Below are positions 1-11,002 of a stretch of 64,000 nt of DNA, in pieces (the stretch's first letter is position 1; the number at the start of each line of letters is the position of its first letter). The stretch is from Streptomyces sp. NBC_01471 (GTDB lineage: Bacteria > Actinomycetota > Actinomycetes > Streptomycetales > Streptomycetaceae). The notes under the pieces are model-generated. The model was not told where the DNA came from and did no database searches. It saw nothing but the letters and a program-made list of their open reading frames with translations. The position numbers were made by a program, and so were the translations under genes. The stretch lies in contig NZ_CP109450.1 of NCBI RefSeq assembly GCF_041438865.1, forward strand, positions 6,937,501 to 7,001,500. The letters are read 5' to 3'.

Positions 1-2734
<2,734 letters not shown>

Positions 2735-2812
2735 CAGTTGCTCGCGTCCACTGTGTTAGTTCTGAAATAACGAACGACCGTGTTGTTATCCGGTGTTGGT
2801 TAATTTCATAGT

Positions 2813-2931
2813 GTTTCGGTGGTCATTGCGTTAGGGAAACGCCCGGTTACATTCCGAACCCGGAAGCTAAGCCTTTCAGCGCCGATGGTACTGCAGGGGG
2901 GACCCTGTGGGAGAGTAGGACGCCGCCGAAC
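2813..2931 (+). rRNA. rrf: 5S ribosomal RNA
   Basis: A 119-base segment beginning GTTTCGGTGGTCATTGCG and ending GACGCCGCCGAAC. It contains the conserved CCGAACCCGGAAGCTAAGC loop, and the two ends pair to form helix I. It sits about 80 bases after the 23S end, as in the usual 16S-23S-5S operon. No tRNA lies between the 23S and 5S genes. Confidence 0.97.
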
Positions 2932-2939
2932 AATTTTTA

Positions 2940-2983
2940 GCCTCAGCCCCGGACCGTTATGGTCCGGGGCTGAGGCATTTTTG
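2940..2983 (+). terminator. Intrinsic terminator of the rRNA operon
   Basis: A perfect 16-bp stem (2940-2955 pairing with 2961-2976, GCCTCAGCCCCGGACC) with a 5-base loop GTTAT is followed by ATTTTTG. This is a textbook rho-independent terminator, unusually complete for Streptomyces because it has a U-tract. Confidence 0.95.
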
Positions 2984-3104
2984 CGTCCACATGCAGTTCA
3001 CACCCAGGCCGGCATCTGTCCGCTGACCCCTGTGACTTGGCGGGCCTCCGCTGAGGGTAAGGTCAGGGAGCATCGTTCGTACGTTCCTCACAGGAGGCCC
3101 CCGG

Positions 3105-3713
3105 GTGGAGGTCCAGGAGACCCGTGTTCAGACGGACCGGGTACTCACCATCCCCAACATCCTCAGCATGGCCCGCCTGGTCGGTGTGCCCGTTTTCCTG
3201 TGGCTGATTCTCCGGCCCGAGTTCGGGGGGCCCAAGAGCGACGGATGGGCACTGCTGGTGCTCATGTTCAGCGGTGTGAGCGATTATCTTGACGGCAAGC
3301 TGGCCCGCCGCTGGAACCAGATCAGCAACCTGGGACGGCTCCTCGACCCCGCCGCGGACCGTCTCTTCATTCTCTCCACCCTGGTCGGTCTGACCTGGCG
3401 GGAGATCCTGCCGATTTGGTTGACCGCGGCACTATTGGCCCGTGAGCTGATGCTTCTGGTCATGGTGGGAATCCTGCGCAGGCACGGCTATCCGCCGCCC
3501 CAGGTGAACTTTCTGGGCAAGGCAGCTACCTTCAACTTGATGTACGCGTTCCCGTTGCTCCTGCTCAGCGACGGGAGCGGCTGGCTGAGCACCCTGGCGT
3601 CGATTCTCGGATGGGCGTTCGCAGGGTGGGGTACAACGCTGTATTGGTGGGCAGGAATCCTGTATGTGGTACAAGTCCGCCGGCTCGTGAAGGCGGATGT
3701 AGCAGCCGATTGA
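3105..3713 (+). CDS. CDP-alcohol phosphatidyltransferase, cardiolipin-synthase type
   Basis: Integral membrane enzyme of 202 residues that transfers a phosphatidyl or alcohol phosphate group from a CDP-lipid. The full signature DG-x2-AR-x8-G-x3-D-x3-D is present (DGKLAR...G...DPAAD, about residues 64-86), with further hydrophobic segments after it. The GTG start is fixed by AGGAGG at 3092-3097. In M. tuberculosis the syntenic gene is pgsA2. In S. coelicolor the protein in this position (SCO1389, from memory) was shown to be a eukaryote-type cardiolipin synthase using phosphatidylglycerol and CDP-diacylglycerol. The substrate assignment is inferred from that synteny. It heads the conserved cluster and lies 113 bases before the GDP-mannose-pyrophosphorylase-like gene. 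Confidence 0.88.
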   Translation: MEVQETRVQTDRVLTIPNILSMARLVGVPVFLWLILRPEFGGPKSDGWALLVLMFSGVSDYLDGKLARRWNQISNLGRLLDPAADRLFILSTLVGLTWREILPIWLTAALLARELMLLVMVGILRRHGYPPPQVNFLGKAATFNLMYAFPLLLLSDGSGWLSTLASILGWAFAGWGTTLYWWAGILYVVQVRRLVKADVAAD

Positions 3714-3826
3714 ACTCGTCGATGCGCACCGTGCAGCGTGGCCGGATTGCGTATGACGCCCGAGTGTCCTCACTGGACGGGTGAAGTCGGCTGGACTGTC
3801 GACATCTCAAGGAGGGCGCTTCCGAC

Positions 3827-6322
3827 ATGAAGGCCGTCGTGATGGCTGGTGGCGAAGGCACACGTCTTCGCCCTATGACCTCAAGTATGCCCAAGCCGCT
3901 CCTGCCGGTGGTCAACCGACCGATCATGGAACATGTGCTGCGGCTGTTGAAGCGGCACGGGCTCAGTGAAACGGTCGTCACCGTGCAGTTCCTCGCGTCC
4001 CTCGTCAAGAATTACTTCGGCGATGGTGAAGAGCTCGGTATGGAGCTCACATACGCGAACGAGGAGAAGCCGCTCGGCACCGCAGGAAGCGTCAAGAACG
4101 CGGAAGAGGCGCTCAAGGACGACACCTTTCTGGTGATCTCCGGGGATGCACTCACCGACTTCGACCTGACGGATTTGATTAATTTCCATAAGGAGAAGGG
4201 CGCACTTGTCACGGTGTGCCTGACCCGGGTGCCGAATCCGCTGGAGTTCGGCATCACCATCGTGGACGAAGAGGGAAAGGTCGAGCGCTTCCTGGAGAAG
4301 CCGACCTGGGGCCAGGTCTTCTCCGACACCGTCAACACGGGCATCTATGTGATGGAACCCGAGGTCTTCGACTACGTCGAGGCAGACGTGTCGGTCGACT
4401 GGTCCGGTGATGTCTTCCCCCAGCTCATGAAGGACGGGAAGCGGGTCTACGGCTATATCGCCGAGGGCTACTGGGAGGACGTGGGCACTCACGAGAGCTA
4501 TGTGAAGGCCCAGGCCGATGTCCTCGAAGGAAAAGTCGATGTGGACATCGACGGCTTCGAGATCTCTCCCGGCGTATGGGTGTCGGAGGGCGCCGAGGTG
4601 CATCCCGACGCCGTACTCCGAGGGCCTCTCTACGTCGGCGACTACGCCAAGGTGGAAGAGGGCGTGGAGATACGGGAACACACCGTCGTCGGTTCCAACG
4701 TGGTCGTCAAGACCGGCGCCTTCCTGCACAAGGCTGTCATCCACGACAACGTGTACATCGGTCAGCAGTCCAACCTGCGTGGCTGCGTGATCGGGAAGAA
4801 CACCGACATCATGCGGGCCGCCCGCATCGAGGACGGCGCCGTCATCGGTGATGAGTGCCTCGTCGGTGAGGAATCCATCATCCAGGGCAATGTGCGGGTG
4901 TATCCGTTCAAGACCATCGAGGCCGGTGCGTTCGTCAACACCTCGGTGATCTGGGAATCCCGCGGCCAGGCGCATCTGTTCGGCGCTCGTGGAGTCTCCG
5001 GGATCCTGAATGTCGAAATCACCCCTGAGCTGGCCGTACGGCTGGCGGGCGCGTATGCCACCACGCTAAAGAAGGGCTCCACGGTCACCACCGCACGTGA
5101 TCACTCGCGTGGTGCGCGTGCCCTCAAACGGGCGGTGATCTCCGCCCTTCAGGCGAGTGCCATCGACGTACGGGACCTGGAGAACGTGCCGCTGCCCGTG
5201 GCCAGGCAGCAGACCGCCCGCGGCAGTGCGGGCGGCATCATGATCCGGACCTCGCCCGGTGTGCCCGACTCCGTGGACATCATGTTCTTCGACGAGCGCG
5301 GGGCAGACCTCTCGCAGGGCAGGCAGCGCAAGCTGGACCGGGTGTACGCGCGCCAGGAGTACCGGCGTGCGTTCCCCGGTGAGATCGGGGACCTGCACTT
5401 CCCGGCGAGCGTCTTCGACTCGTACACCGGCTCCCTGCTCCGGAACGTGGACACCACGGGGATCGCGGACGCCGGGCTCAAGGTCGTGGTCGACGCGTCC
5501 AACGGCAGCGCCGGGCTCGTCCTGCCCAGCCTTCTCGGCCGCCTCGGTGTCGACGCTCTGGTCATCAACCCGGGACTCGACGAGTCGAGGCCCACGGAGA
5601 CCGCGGACACCCGGCGGGCCGGGCTCGTCCGCCTCGGCGAGATCGTGGCCTCGGCGCGGGCGGCGTTCGGAGTGCGGTTCGACCCGGTGGGCGAGCGGCT
5701 CTCCCTGGTGGACGAGCGAGGGCGGATCATCGAGGACGACCGGGCCCTGCTGGTCATGCTCGATCTGATCGCCGCCGAGCGGCGCAGCGGCCGCGTCGCG
5801 CTGCCGGTGACGACCACGAGGATCGCCGAGCAGGTCGCCGCGTACCACGGCACCCAGGTGGAGTGGACGACCACCTCACCCGATGACCTGACCCGGGTGG
5901 GCCGCGAGGACTCCACCATCTTCGGTGGTGACGGGCGCGGTGGCTTCATCATCCCGGAGTCCAGCAGTGTCTTCGACGGGACGGCGGCGTTCGTCCGGCT
6001 GATCGGGCTCGTCTCGCGTACGCAGTTGACGCTCAGCCAGATCGACGCCCGGATTCCGCGGGCCCATGTGCTCCGCCGCGACCTGGCGACCCCGTGGGCC
6101 GTCAAGGGCCTGGTCATGCGCCGGGTCGTGGAGGCGGCCGCCGACCGGGCCGTGGACACCACGGACGGGGTACGGGTCGTCGAACCCGACGGCCGCTGGG
6201 TGATGGTGCTGCCGGCCCCGGCCGAGGCCGTCACTCATCTGTGGGCGGAAGGACCGGACGACGCGTCCGCCCAGGTGCTGCTCGACGAGTGGTCGTCGAT
6301 CGTGGACGGTGCAGGTCAGTGA
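3827..6322 (+). CDS. Mannose-1-phosphate guanylyltransferase with degenerate phosphomannomutase-like C-terminal domain
   Basis: Fusion of 831 residues. Residues 1-240 form a nucleotidyltransferase with the GGEGTRLRP pyrophosphorylase loop near residue 8, followed by a left-handed beta-helix (about 245-380) and a phosphohexomutase-like half (about 400-831). The product of the first domain would be GDP-mannose or a similar NDP-sugar for cell-envelope glycans. The mutase half looks inactive: the TASHNP phosphoserine loop reads TSPG at 475-478, and the metal loop DGDADR reads DPVGER at 619-624, losing two of three Asp ligands. AAGGAGGG at 3809 supports the ATG start. The sugar nucleotide is inferred. 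A perfect hairpin follows the gene. Confidence 0.88.
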   Translation: MKAVVMAGGEGTRLRPMTSSMPKPLLPVVNRPIMEHVLRLLKRHGLSETVVTVQFLASLVKNYFGDGEELGMELTYANEEKPLGTAGSVKNAEEALKDDTFLVISGDALTDFDLTDLINFHKEKGALVTVCLTRVPNPLEFGITIVDEEGKVERFLEKPTWGQVFSDTVNTGIYVMEPEVFDYVEADVSVDWSGDVFPQLMKDGKRVYGYIAEGYWEDVGTHESYVKAQADVLEGKVDVDIDGFEISPGVWVSEGAEVHPDAVLRGPLYVGDYAKVEEGVEIREHTVVGSNVVVKTGAFLHKAVIHDNVYIGQQSNLRGCVIGKNTDIMRAARIEDGAVIGDECLVGEESIIQGNVRVYPFKTIEAGAFVNTSVIWESRGQAHLFGARGVSGILNVEITPELAVRLAGAYATTLKKGSTVTTARDHSRGARALKRAVISALQASAIDVRDLENVPLPVARQQTARGSAGGIMIRTSPGVPDSVDIMFFDERGADLSQGRQRKLDRVYARQEYRRAFPGEIGDLHFPASVFDSYTGSLLRNVDTTGIADAGLKVVVDASNGSAGLVLPSLLGRLGVDALVINPGLDESRPTETADTRRAGLVRLGEIVASARAAFGVRFDPVGERLSLVDERGRIIEDDRALLVMLDLIAAERRSGRVALPVTTTRIAEQVAAYHGTQVEWTTTSPDDLTRVGREDSTIFGGDGRGGFIIPESSSVFDGTAAFVRLIGLVSRTQLTLSQIDARIPRAHVLRRDLATPWAVKGLVMRRVVEAAADRAVDTTDGVRVVEPDGRWVMVLPAPAEAVTHLWAEGPDDASAQVLLDEWSSIVDGAGQ

Positions 6323-6331
6323 GGTCGTAGG

Positions 6332-6371
6332 GGTGTACCGGACGGCATGACCCCGGGCCGTCCGGTACACC
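6332..6371 (+). terminator. Perfect inverted repeat after the guanylyltransferase gene
   Basis: 15-bp arms GGTGTACCGGACGGC (6332-6346) and their exact complement (6357-6371) enclose a 10-base loop. There is no U-tract, as is common for Streptomyces terminators. It separates the guanylyltransferase gene from the DUF881 operon. Confidence 0.75.
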
Positions 6372-6419
6372 GACGGGGCCATTGGGAGCCCGCGGCTGCG
6401 GCGTGCGACGATGTGCGGC

Positions 6420-7343
6420 ATGCCGAAGCAGCCCCCCGTTCGGAGCGCAGCCTCCCCGACCCCGCGTCCCGACGCGTCGATGTCGCTGCTCAACAACGTG
6501 ATGGACCACAGCCTCGACGACGGCTATGCCGAGGCGACCGCCCGGCGCAGGGCCGAGGGCAGTGCGGGGATGCCGCGTTCACTGCGGGCCAAGCTCGGTC
6601 TCGCCGCGGGTCTTGTGCTCGCCGCGGTCGTGGTCACCGTCGGCGCTGCGCAGGCCAGGGTGACGGCGCCGACGGTCGCGAAGGAGCGCCAGGAGCTCAT
6701 CGACCGTATCGACTCGGAGACTTCGTCCGCCGACGCACAGCAGAAGAAGGTCGACGGGCTGCGCGACACGGTGAGTGAACAGCAGCGCAAGGCACTGCAG
6801 AAGCACGGGGGCGACCAGGGCGGGCTGGTGGCGCTGCTGTCCGGCGCGACAGCGGTGCACGGGCCGGGCGTGAAGCTGGTCATCGACGATGCCAAGGACA
6901 GCGAGCAGAGCGACGGCGGCGGGCCGCGCGAGAGCCCCGGGTTCTCCGACACGGGGCGGGTACGGGACCGCGATATGCAGCAGTTCGTCAACGCGCTGTG
7001 GCAGTCCGGCGCCGAGGCCATCGCCATCAACGGGCAGCGTCTCACCGCTCTGTCGGCGATCCGCGCCGCCGGTGACGCCATACTGGTCGACAACAGGCCG
7101 CTGGTACCGCCCTACACGGTGCTGGCGGTGGGGAACGGGAAGCACTTGCTCAGCGAATTCGATGACAGTGTCGGCGGGCAGTACCTGAAAGTCCTGAAGG
7201 ACAGCTACTCCATCCGCACCAGCATTTCCGATCAGGCCGACGTGCGCCTTCCTGCGGCCGCGAGCCTGATCGTACGTACAGCAAAGCCGAAGGCCGCCGG
7301 CACCGACCAAGGCGCGGCCGACACAGGGAAGGGCACATCGTGA
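6420..7343 (+). CDS. DUF881 family membrane protein (first copy)
   Basis: Protein of 307 residues and unknown function. A polar N-terminal tail of about 55 residues leads to one membrane span (about 58-79), a short coiled coil (about 90-125) and an extracytoplasmic DUF881 domain containing the family's GPGVKLVIDD and INGQRLTALSAIR-type segments. The ATG at 6420 is preferred over the in-frame ATG at 6411. GACGAT (6407-6412) lies 7 bases upstream as a -10 box, so the mRNA is probably leaderless. The gene overlaps the Sbp gene by GTGA, indicating translational coupling. The orthologous trio in M. tuberculosis is Rv1823-1825. Confidence 0.85.
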   Translation: MPKQPPVRSAASPTPRPDASMSLLNNVMDHSLDDGYAEATARRRAEGSAGMPRSLRAKLGLAAGLVLAAVVVTVGAAQARVTAPTVAKERQELIDRIDSETSSADAQQKKVDGLRDTVSEQQRKALQKHGGDQGGLVALLSGATAVHGPGVKLVIDDAKDSEQSDGGGPRESPGFSDTGRVRDRDMQQFVNALWQSGAEAIAINGQRLTALSAIRAAGDAILVDNRPLVPPYTVLAVGNGKHLLSEFDDSVGGQYLKVLKDSYSIRTSISDQADVRLPAAASLIVRTAKPKAAGTDQGAADTGKGTS

Positions 7344-7672
7344 TCGCCGTACTGGGCCTCGTCGTGGGAGTCGTGGTCGGACTGTTGGTCCGGCCCGAAG
7401 TGCCGGCGATGGTCGAGCCCTACCTCCCCATTGCCGTCGTGGCCGCCCTCGACGCGGTCTTCGGCGGACTGCGGGCCATGCTCGACGGAATCTTCGTGGA
7501 CAAGGTCTTCGTCGTGTCCTTCCTGTCCAACGTCGTGGTGGCCGCGCTGATCGTGTTCCTCGGCGACAAACTGGGCGTCGGCGCACAGTTGTCCACCGGC
7601 GTCGTCGTCGTGTTCGGCATCCGCATCTTCTCGAACGCCGCGGCCATTCGCAGGCATGTGTTCCGGGCGTGA
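7340..7672 (+). CDS. sbp: Small basic protein Sbp (DUF1290), membrane protein
   Basis: 110 residues with three predicted membrane segments (about 3-18, 26-45 and 55-75) and a hydrophobic C-terminal stretch ending in basic residues. The internal RPEVPAMVEPYLPIAVVAALDAVFGG segment is characteristic of the Sbp family, also found beside ftsZ in Firmicutes. Function is unknown. It is locked between two DUF881 genes with 4-base overlaps on both sides (GTGA at 7340 and at 7669), so the three are almost certainly made in fixed proportion and may form one complex. Confidence 0.88.
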   Translation: MIAVLGLVVGVVVGLLVRPEVPAMVEPYLPIAVVAALDAVFGGLRAMLDGIFVDKVFVVSFLSNVVVAALIVFLGDKLGVGAQLSTGVVVVFGIRIFSNAAAIRRHVFRA

Positions 7673-8592
7673 GGCCGATGGGTGACGAACCGATGAGCAA
7701 CGAAGAGAACCCGCCCGACCCGCAGAACCCGGGTGACCCGCAGAGCCGGCAGGAGCCGCCGCAGGGCCCCGGCGGAGTGCCCCGTGCGTTTCCCGGCGCA
7801 CTGCCCGAGGAGAGGCCCGCCGGGACACCGCAGGGCTCTGCCTCGGGGGCGACGCCGGCGGCGCAGCCCAGGCAGGCGGGTCGGCAGCGGCTGATCGCCG
7901 CCCTCTGGCCGCCCCGGGTCACCAGGGCCCAACTTGTCGTCGCCCTGCTGCTGTTCGTACTGGGTCTCGGACTCGCCATCCAGGTCCGCTCCAACAGTGA
8001 CAACAGCCCGCTGCGCGGCGCACGCCAGGAGGACCTGGTGCGGATCCTCGACGAGCTCGACAACCGAACCCAGCGCCTGGACGACGAGAAGCAGCGGCTG
8101 CAGAGCCAGCGCACCGAGTTGGAGAGCAGCTCGGACCAGGCCGAGGAGGCCCGCAAGCAGACGAGCGAGAAAGCACGTCAGCTCGGCATCCTGGCGGGCA
8201 CGGTGGCCGCCCAGGGCCCGGGTATCACCCTGCTCGTCAACGACCCGCACAAGACGGTCCAGGCGGACATGCTGCTCGACACCATCCAGGAGCTGCGGGC
8301 GGCCGGCGCCGAGGCGATCCAGGTCAACGGTGTCCGGGTCGTGGGGGACACGTACTTCTCCGACGTGGACGGCGGGATCCAGGTGGATACGGAGAAGATC
8401 AGCGCGCCGTACACCTTCAAGGTCATCGGGAAACCGGCCGACTTGGAGCCTGCGCTGAATATTCCGGGCGGAGTGGTGCAGACTCTGGAGAAGGAGCAGG
8501 CCACAGCCACTGTGACGCCTGAGCAGAAGATCGTTGTGGACGCCTTGCGACCGGCGAAGCGCCCTGGCTACGCTCGGTCCTCCGCGCAGTGA
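7669..8592 (+). CDS. DUF881 family membrane protein (second copy)
   Basis: 307 residues from the GTG at 7669; ATG codons at 7678 and 7693 are alternatives. A long Pro/Gly/Gln-rich N-terminal tail (about 1-80) precedes a membrane span (about 86-106), a 50-residue coiled coil rich in Glu, Arg and Gln (about 115-168), and a DUF881 domain with GPGITLLVND and the AEAIQVNGVRV segment. The layout is like the first copy, but the tail is acidic and proline-rich. It overlaps Sbp by four bases. Function is unknown. Topology suggests a cytoplasmic tail and an external domain. In mycobacteria gcvH follows here; in this window it does not. Confidence 0.86.
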   Translation: MRPMGDEPMSNEENPPDPQNPGDPQSRQEPPQGPGGVPRAFPGALPEERPAGTPQGSASGATPAAQPRQAGRQRLIAALWPPRVTRAQLVVALLLFVLGLGLAIQVRSNSDNSPLRGARQEDLVRILDELDNRTQRLDDEKQRLQSQRTELESSSDQAEEARKQTSEKARQLGILAGTVAAQGPGITLLVNDPHKTVQADMLLDTIQELRAAGAEAIQVNGVRVVGDTYFSDVDGGIQVDTEKISAPYTFKVIGKPADLEPALNIPGGVVQTLEKEQATATVTPEQKIVVDALRPAKRPGYARSSAQ

Positions 8593-8782
8593 GGCGGGGG
8601 CGCGTGAGGGCCGTGGGACTGGGGCACGGGGTTGCGGGGGGTCGGCGCACCGATAGCGGGGTGCGTGGTGGAAACTGTCTGGGGGATACGGACGTTGTAA
8701 GGATGTCCGGTTCGGCAGGTGTGTTCATTGAGAGTTCGTCCTGCCCCACGGGCGGGTCTGTTTCGGTCAAGGGGAATCGCCC

Positions 8783-9607
8783 GTGAAGTTGTTTGGGAAG
8801 TTGTTCGGCAAGAGTGCACGTGAGGACAGTGCACGGCACCGCGCCCCACGTCATGTGGAGGGCGAGGACCAGGGTGGCGACCGCCCGCTGTTCCGGGACG
8901 AGGTCGGCCGGCCCGGCGACGACATTTCGGGTGGTCAGGGTGCGTCGTCTGTTGACCCTGCGGGGCAGGGCCGCATAGGTTTTGGTGAAGCATCAACCTC
9001 AAGTACGGGTCGAGGGTTGTCCTCCGATCCGTACGCAACCAACGCCCACGCAGGGCAGTCGCGGCAGGAGGATGCATCCATGCCGGTTTGCACGAGGTGC
9101 GGCCACCGCAACGCCGAGGACAGTCGGTTCTGTTCCAACTGCGGAGCGCCGTTGCGCGCCGGGGTGCCCGAGCGGCCCTCGGAGACCACTTCGACGATCT
9201 CCATCTCGGGGTTGGAGGCGTACGAGGCGGAGGTGACCGGGCAGACCGCGTCGCCCTCGCTCTCTCCCGAGGCCCAGGCGGCCGTCGACGCGCTGCCCCT
9301 CGGCTCGGCGCTCCTCGTGGTGCGCCGCGGTCCGAATTCGGGCAGTCGCTTCCTGCTGGACAGCGATCTGACCACGGCCGGCCGCCATCCGCAGAGCGAC
9401 ATCTTCCTCGACGACGTCACGGTGTCGAGGCGGCATGTGGAGTTCCGCAGGGGTGCCGACGGCGGATTCACCGTCTCGGACGTCGGCAGCCTGAACGGCA
9501 CGTACGTCAATCGTGAGCGCATCGACGCCGTCGTGCTCGCGAACGGGGACGAGGTTCAGATCGGCAAGTACCGGCTGGTCTTCTACGCGAGCCAGCGGGG
9601 CGTGTGA
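8783..9607 (+). CDS. FHA-domain protein, GarA/OdhI type, with zinc ribbon and N-terminal extension
   Basis: 274 residues from a GTG start. The first ~99 residues are a low-complexity extension beginning MKLFGKLFGK. A CxxC...CxxC zinc ribbon follows (C103, C106, C117, C120), then an ETTS motif (E134-S137), then the FHA domain (about 180-262) with GRHPQSD, SRRH and SLNGTYVN phosphothreonine-binding motifs. ETTS is the Ser/Thr-kinase target of GarA/OdhI, whose FHA domain inhibits 2-oxoglutarate dehydrogenase when unphosphorylated; that role is inferred here. A perfect AGGAGG (9066-9071) sits 8 bases before an in-frame ATG at 9080, so a shorter 175-residue form, close to GarA size, may be made. 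The stop overlaps a GTG of the next gene. Confidence 0.88.
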   Translation: MKLFGKLFGKSAREDSARHRAPRHVEGEDQGGDRPLFRDEVGRPGDDISGGQGASSVDPAGQGRIGFGEASTSSTGRGLSSDPYATNAHAGQSRQEDASMPVCTRCGHRNAEDSRFCSNCGAPLRAGVPERPSETTSTISISGLEAYEAEVTGQTASPSLSPEAQAAVDALPLGSALLVVRRGPNSGSRFLLDSDLTTAGRHPQSDIFLDDVTVSRRHVEFRRGADGGFTVSDVGSLNGTYVNRERIDAVVLANGDEVQIGKYRLVFYASQRGV

Positions 9608-9624
9608 CCCGTCAGGGAAGGTCC

Positions 9625-10368
9625 ATGCTGCAATCACCGAAGGGCGGTGCCGGCGACGGCACCGCCACCGAGGACGACCGGCTGGTCAGTATCGGCACCG
9701 TCCTGAATCTGCTCCGGGAAGAGTTTCCCGAAGTCACGATCTCCAAGATCCGATTTCTGGAGGCCGAAGGGCTGGTCGAGCCGCAGCGCACGTCGTCCGG
9801 GTACCGGAAGTTCGGTACCGCGGACGTCGAGCGGCTGGCTCAGGTCCTGAGGATGCAGCGCGACCACTATCTGCCGCTGAAGGTCATCAGGGACCACCTC
9901 GACGCACTGGGCCGCGGTGAGCAGATCCAGCTCCCGGCGCCCGGTGCCGTCCGCGAGCCCGCGGACGGAGCGCCGGACGGCGGCGCAGGTGAGCCCACGG
10001 CGTCCCGCGTGGGCCGGGACGAGCTGCTCGCGGCCGCCGGGATCAGCGCGGACGAGCTCGCGGAGTGGGAGTCGTACGGCCTGCTGTCACCGCTCCCGGA
10101 GGGCGGGTACGACGCGGAGGCCGTGAACGTGGCGGGGATCGTGGCGGATCTGGGCCGGTTCGGTCTGGAACCGCGGCATCTGCGTGCCATGAAAGCGGCT
10201 GCGGATCGTGAGTCCGGGCTGATCGAGCAGGTCGTCGCCCCCCTTCGGCTGAATCGCAATCCGCAGACCAGAGCCGATGCGGAAACCACCACGAAGGACC
10301 TGGCAGCACTGACCGTACGGCTGCACGCGGCCCTCGTGCAGACCTCGCTCCGGGTGCGGTTGTACTGA
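9625..10368 (+). CDS. MerR-family regulator, FtsR type
   Basis: 247 residues from ATG 9625, preceded by GGGAAGG; an in-frame GTG at 9604 overlapping the FHA stop is the alternative. The N-terminal winged helix-turn-helix (about residues 20-90) contains ISKIRFLEAEGLVEP and SGYRKF, typical of MerR. The C-terminal half is unlike metal-sensing MerR proteins and has a second helical region (about 140-215). By position and sequence it corresponds to M. tuberculosis Rv1828 and the Corynebacterium activator of ftsZ named FtsR. Targets here are unknown. It is likely co-transcribed with the FHA gene. Confidence 0.85.
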   Translation: MLQSPKGGAGDGTATEDDRLVSIGTVLNLLREEFPEVTISKIRFLEAEGLVEPQRTSSGYRKFGTADVERLAQVLRMQRDHYLPLKVIRDHLDALGRGEQIQLPAPGAVREPADGAPDGGAGEPTASRVGRDELLAAAGISADELAEWESYGLLSPLPEGGYDAEAVNVAGIVADLGRFGLEPRHLRAMKAAADRESGLIEQVVAPLRLNRNPQTRADAETTTKDLAALTVRLHAALVQTSLRVRLY

Positions 10369-10410
10369 TCATGAGGGTGCCCCGACTACCCAAACCTGCC
10401 GGGCACGTCC

Positions 10411-10423
10411 TAGGGTTGCTGTG
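10411..10423 (+). promoter_or_regulatory. -10 element of a leaderless promoter for the bifunctional nuclease gene
   Basis: TAGGGT at 10411-10416 is followed by 6 bases and then the GTG start at 10423. No ribosome binding site precedes the start. This geometry predicts transcription beginning at or next to the start codon. A clear -35 element is not visible. Confidence 0.6.
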
Positions 10424-10896
10424 TGAACGAGCTCGACGTTGTGGGTGTCCGGGTGGAAATGCCCTCCAACCAACCGATCGTGCTCCTGCGTGAAGTGGGA
10501 GGCGACCGGTATCTCCCTATCTGGATCGGCCCTGGTGAAGCGACTGCAATCGCCTTCGCCCAGCAGGGCATGGCTCCAGCAAGGCCGCTGACCCACGACC
10601 TCTTCAAGGATGTCCTCGAAGCGGTCGGCCAGGAGCTCACGGAAGTACGCATCACCGACCTGCGTGACGGGGTCTTCTTCGCGGAGCTGGTCTTCGCGAG
10701 CGGGGTCGAGGTGAGTGCGAGGCCCTCCGACGCCATAGCGCTCGCCCTGCGCACCGGGACGCCGATCTACGGCAGTGACGGGGTGCTGGACGATGCGGGA
10801 ATCGCCATCCCGGACGAGCAGGAGGACGAGGTGGAGAAGTTCCGCGAGTTCCTCGACCAGATCTCTCCGGAGGACTTCGGGACCAACAGCCAGTGA
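10423..10896 (+). CDS. Bifunctional nuclease domain protein (BFN/DUF151)
   Basis: 157 residues, close to full family length. The domain spans about 1-130 and has the conserved LLREVGGDRYLPIWIGPGEA and ARPSDAIALALRTGTPIY segments, followed by an acidic helical tail. Family members in plants and Thermotoga have DNase/RNase activity; the bacterial role is poorly defined. The gene holds the Rv1829 position between two MerR genes. The GTG start is probably leaderless. Confidence 0.88.
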   Translation: MNELDVVGVRVEMPSNQPIVLLREVGGDRYLPIWIGPGEATAIAFAQQGMAPARPLTHDLFKDVLEAVGQELTEVRITDLRDGVFFAELVFASGVEVSARPSDAIALALRTGTPIYGSDGVLDDAGIAIPDEQEDEVEKFREFLDQISPEDFGTNSQ

Positions 10897-11002
10897 CGCT
10901 CCGCTCGGGTCGTCAGCGCATCCGGCAAGCCGTTCCCGGAAGAGGGGCACACGAAACCCCTCTTAGGGTGATTATCACTCGGCGTGCCGAGTGTGGCGAT
11001 CG

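Noticed and set aside
3881..4975. A 364-codon minus-strand frame opposite the guanylyltransferase gene
   Set aside because: It mirrors the G/C-rich third positions of the real gene; residues are repetitive and no ribosome binding site is present.
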